Assembly: GCA_017304505.1 (NCBI GenBank)
Contig: JAFKKQ010000071.1
Coordinates: forward strand, 1-7,797
DNA from: Hyphomicrobiales bacterium
GTDB taxonomy: Bacteria > Pseudomonadota > Alphaproteobacteria > Rhizobiales > Xanthobacteraceae
Length of the DNA stretch: 7,797 nt
Reading direction: 5' to 3'
Position 1 is the first letter of the stretch. Each line of letters begins with the position of its first letter. Below are positions 6,899 through 7,797 of the stretch, in pieces. Under the pieces are notes generated by a model, which was not told where the DNA came from, did no database searches, and saw only the letters and a program-made list of their open reading frames with translations. Made by a program: the position numbers and the translations under genes.

Positions 6899-6921
6899 TG
6901 AGGCGATCGCTCGCCGCCTCA
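6899..6921 (+). promoter_or_regulatory. Leader hairpin upstream of the DUF2214 gene
   Basis: TGAGGCG (6899-6905) and CGCCTCA (6915-6921) form a perfect seven-base-pair stem with a nine-base loop. An overlapping alternative stem, GGCGA (6902-6906) with TCGCC (6911-6915), is mutually exclusive with it. The structure ends 25 bases before the start codon and leaves the ribosome binding site GAGG (6936-6939, seven-base spacer) free. It may stabilise the mRNA 5' end or have no role. Confidence 0.3.
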
Positions 6922-6946
6922 ATTCTTGCGGAAACGAGGCCCTGCC

Positions 6947-7393
6947 ATGTCAACGTTGTTTGCATTTCTCCATCATCTCGCGGCCTTCACACTGGTCTCT
7001 GCCGTCGCCGTCGAGTTCACGCTGATCCGGCAGGAGCTCACGCTTGGCTCCGCGCGACGGCTGCTGATCGCGGACGCCGTGCTGGGCATTTCAGCGACGC
7101 TTTTGCTCGTCGTCGGATTGCTGCGGGTGTTCTATTTCGAGAAGGGCGCAGCCTATTATTTCTCCAGCCACGCATTCCTGACGAAGCTGTCCGTCTTTAT
7201 CGCGGTCGCCGTTCTCTCGGCTGTTCCGACCGTCGAATTTCTATCATGGCGTAGCGCGATCAAAGCCGGGCAGGCACCACAGCCGAGCACAAAGAAGATC
7301 AGGATCATTCGCTCCGTGCTTCACGGCGAACTGATCGGCGTCGTCATTATCCTGCTCTGTGCCGCGATCATGGCACGGGGAGGCTGGGTATAG
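6947..7393 (+). CDS. DUF2214-family four-helix membrane protein
   Basis: An inner-membrane protein of 148 aa whose function is not known. Four hydrophobic segments are visible at about 4-24, 40-62, 78-100 and 127-143, with short loops and a basic loop (KKIRIIR) before the last helix. Histidines H9/H10 (FLHHLA), H75 (SSHAFLTK) and H126 (LHGE) lie near membrane boundaries, with E23, R28, R60, E97 and E128 as further polar residues at helix ends. This pattern fits the DUF2214 family and, by inference only, could bind haem or a metal as in other small four-helix membrane proteins. Start: ATG 6947 follows GAGG (6936-6939) at seven bases, a good ribosome binding site. An in-frame alternative at 6926 would add seven mostly charged residues and is less likely. 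It is divergent from the TPR gene and convergent with the next gene after a 38-base gap that shows no clear terminator. Confidence 0.82.
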   Translation: MSTLFAFLHHLAAFTLVSAVAVEFTLIRQELTLGSARRLLIADAVLGISATLLLVVGLLRVFYFEKGAAYYFSSHAFLTKLSVFIAVAVLSAVPTVEFLSWRSAIKAGQAPQPSTKKIRIIRSVLHGELIGVVIILLCAAIMARGGWV

Positions 7394-7431
7394 GGCGAAG
7401 GGGCCGGAGGTTTGTCCGACTGAGCGTAGGG

Positions 7432-7794
7432 CTATTTTCCAGCCTGCTTCGGTGTGCCGGCTGGCTGCCCTTGAGATGGGCCTTGCCCCGTGGTCGTAGG
7501 GGCGGTGGCGTTCTGGCTTGCATTCCGCTGGCTGGCGCCCTGTTGTGGCGCGTTGGCTTGCTGGCTCTGTCCGGTGGTGGCGGGAGCAGTGGCCGTGGTT
7601 TGGGATGCCGGCGCGCTCGCGGTTTGTTCCGGCTCGCGGGGTTGCGTCAGGCCGTAGAGCACCAGCGCGACGACAAAAACTGCTCCCAGGGCAACCACAG
7701 TGGTTCGCAAGGGTCCTGCCTGATGCTCACGCAACATGGGATCCGGTTGCACCACCGGAAGGTGCTTAGGGTCAGTGCGATCCTGACGGCTCAT
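7432..7794 (-). CDS. Hypothetical single-pass membrane protein with low-complexity tail
   Basis: A protein of 120 aa that I do not recognise. Residues 1-30 are hydrophilic with several charges (MSRQDRTDPKHLP...). One hydrophobic helix spans about 31-49, and residues 50-120 are a low-complexity tail rich in Q, A, T, S, G and P with repeated TTGQ/TGQ and SQ(R)NA-like units. The basic residues K10, R22 and R30 before the helix suggest the N-terminus is inside and the tail in the periplasm. No enzymatic motif is visible. The ATG at 7794 is three bases from the window edge, so its ribosome binding site and any upstream in-frame start cannot be judged. Composition and codon use fit a real gene of the host, and the frame is uninterrupted. 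It could be an envelope linker protein, but that is a guess from composition alone. Confidence 0.7.
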   Translation of the reverse strand: MSRQDRTDPKHLPVVQPDPMLREHQAGPLRTTVVALGAVFVVALVLYGLTQPREPEQTASAPASQTTATAPATTGQSQQANAPQQGASQRNASQNATAPTTTGQGPSQGQPAGTPKQAGK

Positions 7795-7797
7795 GAT

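Overview
The window reads as chromosomal DNA from a high-GC alphaproteobacterium, most likely of the order Hyphomicrobiales (Rhizobiales), Bradyrhizobium/Rhodopseudomonas-like. The grounds are an ATP12-family F1-ATPase assembly chaperone (a family of alphaproteobacteria and mitochondria), a DUF2214 membrane protein, and an intergenic palindrome whose translation has the ERSDAVLRTA-type sequence I associate with repeats of that order. No tRNA, rRNA, CRISPR array, transposase or phage gene was seen.

Layout. Bases 45-4907, about 60% of the window, hold one minus-strand operon. It is transcribed right to left: an FAD/NAD(P) oxidoreductase with fused iron-sulfur domains (4907-3027), the gamma-alpha fusion subunit of a 2-oxoacid:ferredoxin oxidoreductase (KorA, 3057-1210), a 34-codon open frame made largely of a palindromic repeat (1210-1106), and the thiamine-diphosphate/[4Fe-4S] beta subunit (KorB, 1100-45). 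The first two genes overlap by 31 bases, the small frame starts inside the korA stop codon, and korB starts five bases after the small frame ends. Bases 1-44, downstream of korB, show no gene and no convincing terminator. A non-coding stretch (4908-5218) separates the operon from the divergent ATP12 gene (plus, 5219-6019). A TPR protein (minus, 6780-6016) runs into the ATP12 gene tail to tail, sharing four bases at the stops. A 166-base divergent spacer (6781-6946) with a 10-base tandem repeat and a leader hairpin precedes a four-helix DUF2214 membrane protein (plus, 6947-7393). A single-pass membrane protein with a low-complexity Q/A/T/S/P tail (minus, 7794-7432) closes the window; its start codon lies three bases from the right edge.

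How the genes may work together. KorA and KorB carry every motif expected of a functional CoA-dependent 2-oxoacid oxidoreductase, and two KorB residues point to 2-oxoglutarate as substrate. The co-transcribed flavoprotein has a ferredoxin-like 2x[4Fe-4S] C-terminus and a GltD-like FAD/NAD(P) core. The three subunits could therefore form one complex that moves electrons between a 2-oxoacid and NAD(P) through built-in clusters, like the 2-oxoglutarate:NADP+ oxidoreductase described in Azoarcus evansii. The genes right of 4908 look like ordinary housekeeping or uncharacterised neighbours with no evident link to this operon.

The most unusual point is the repeat-derived small frame between korA and korB. 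It has a near-consensus ribosome binding site and could act as a translational relay to korB, which has only a weak site of its own.
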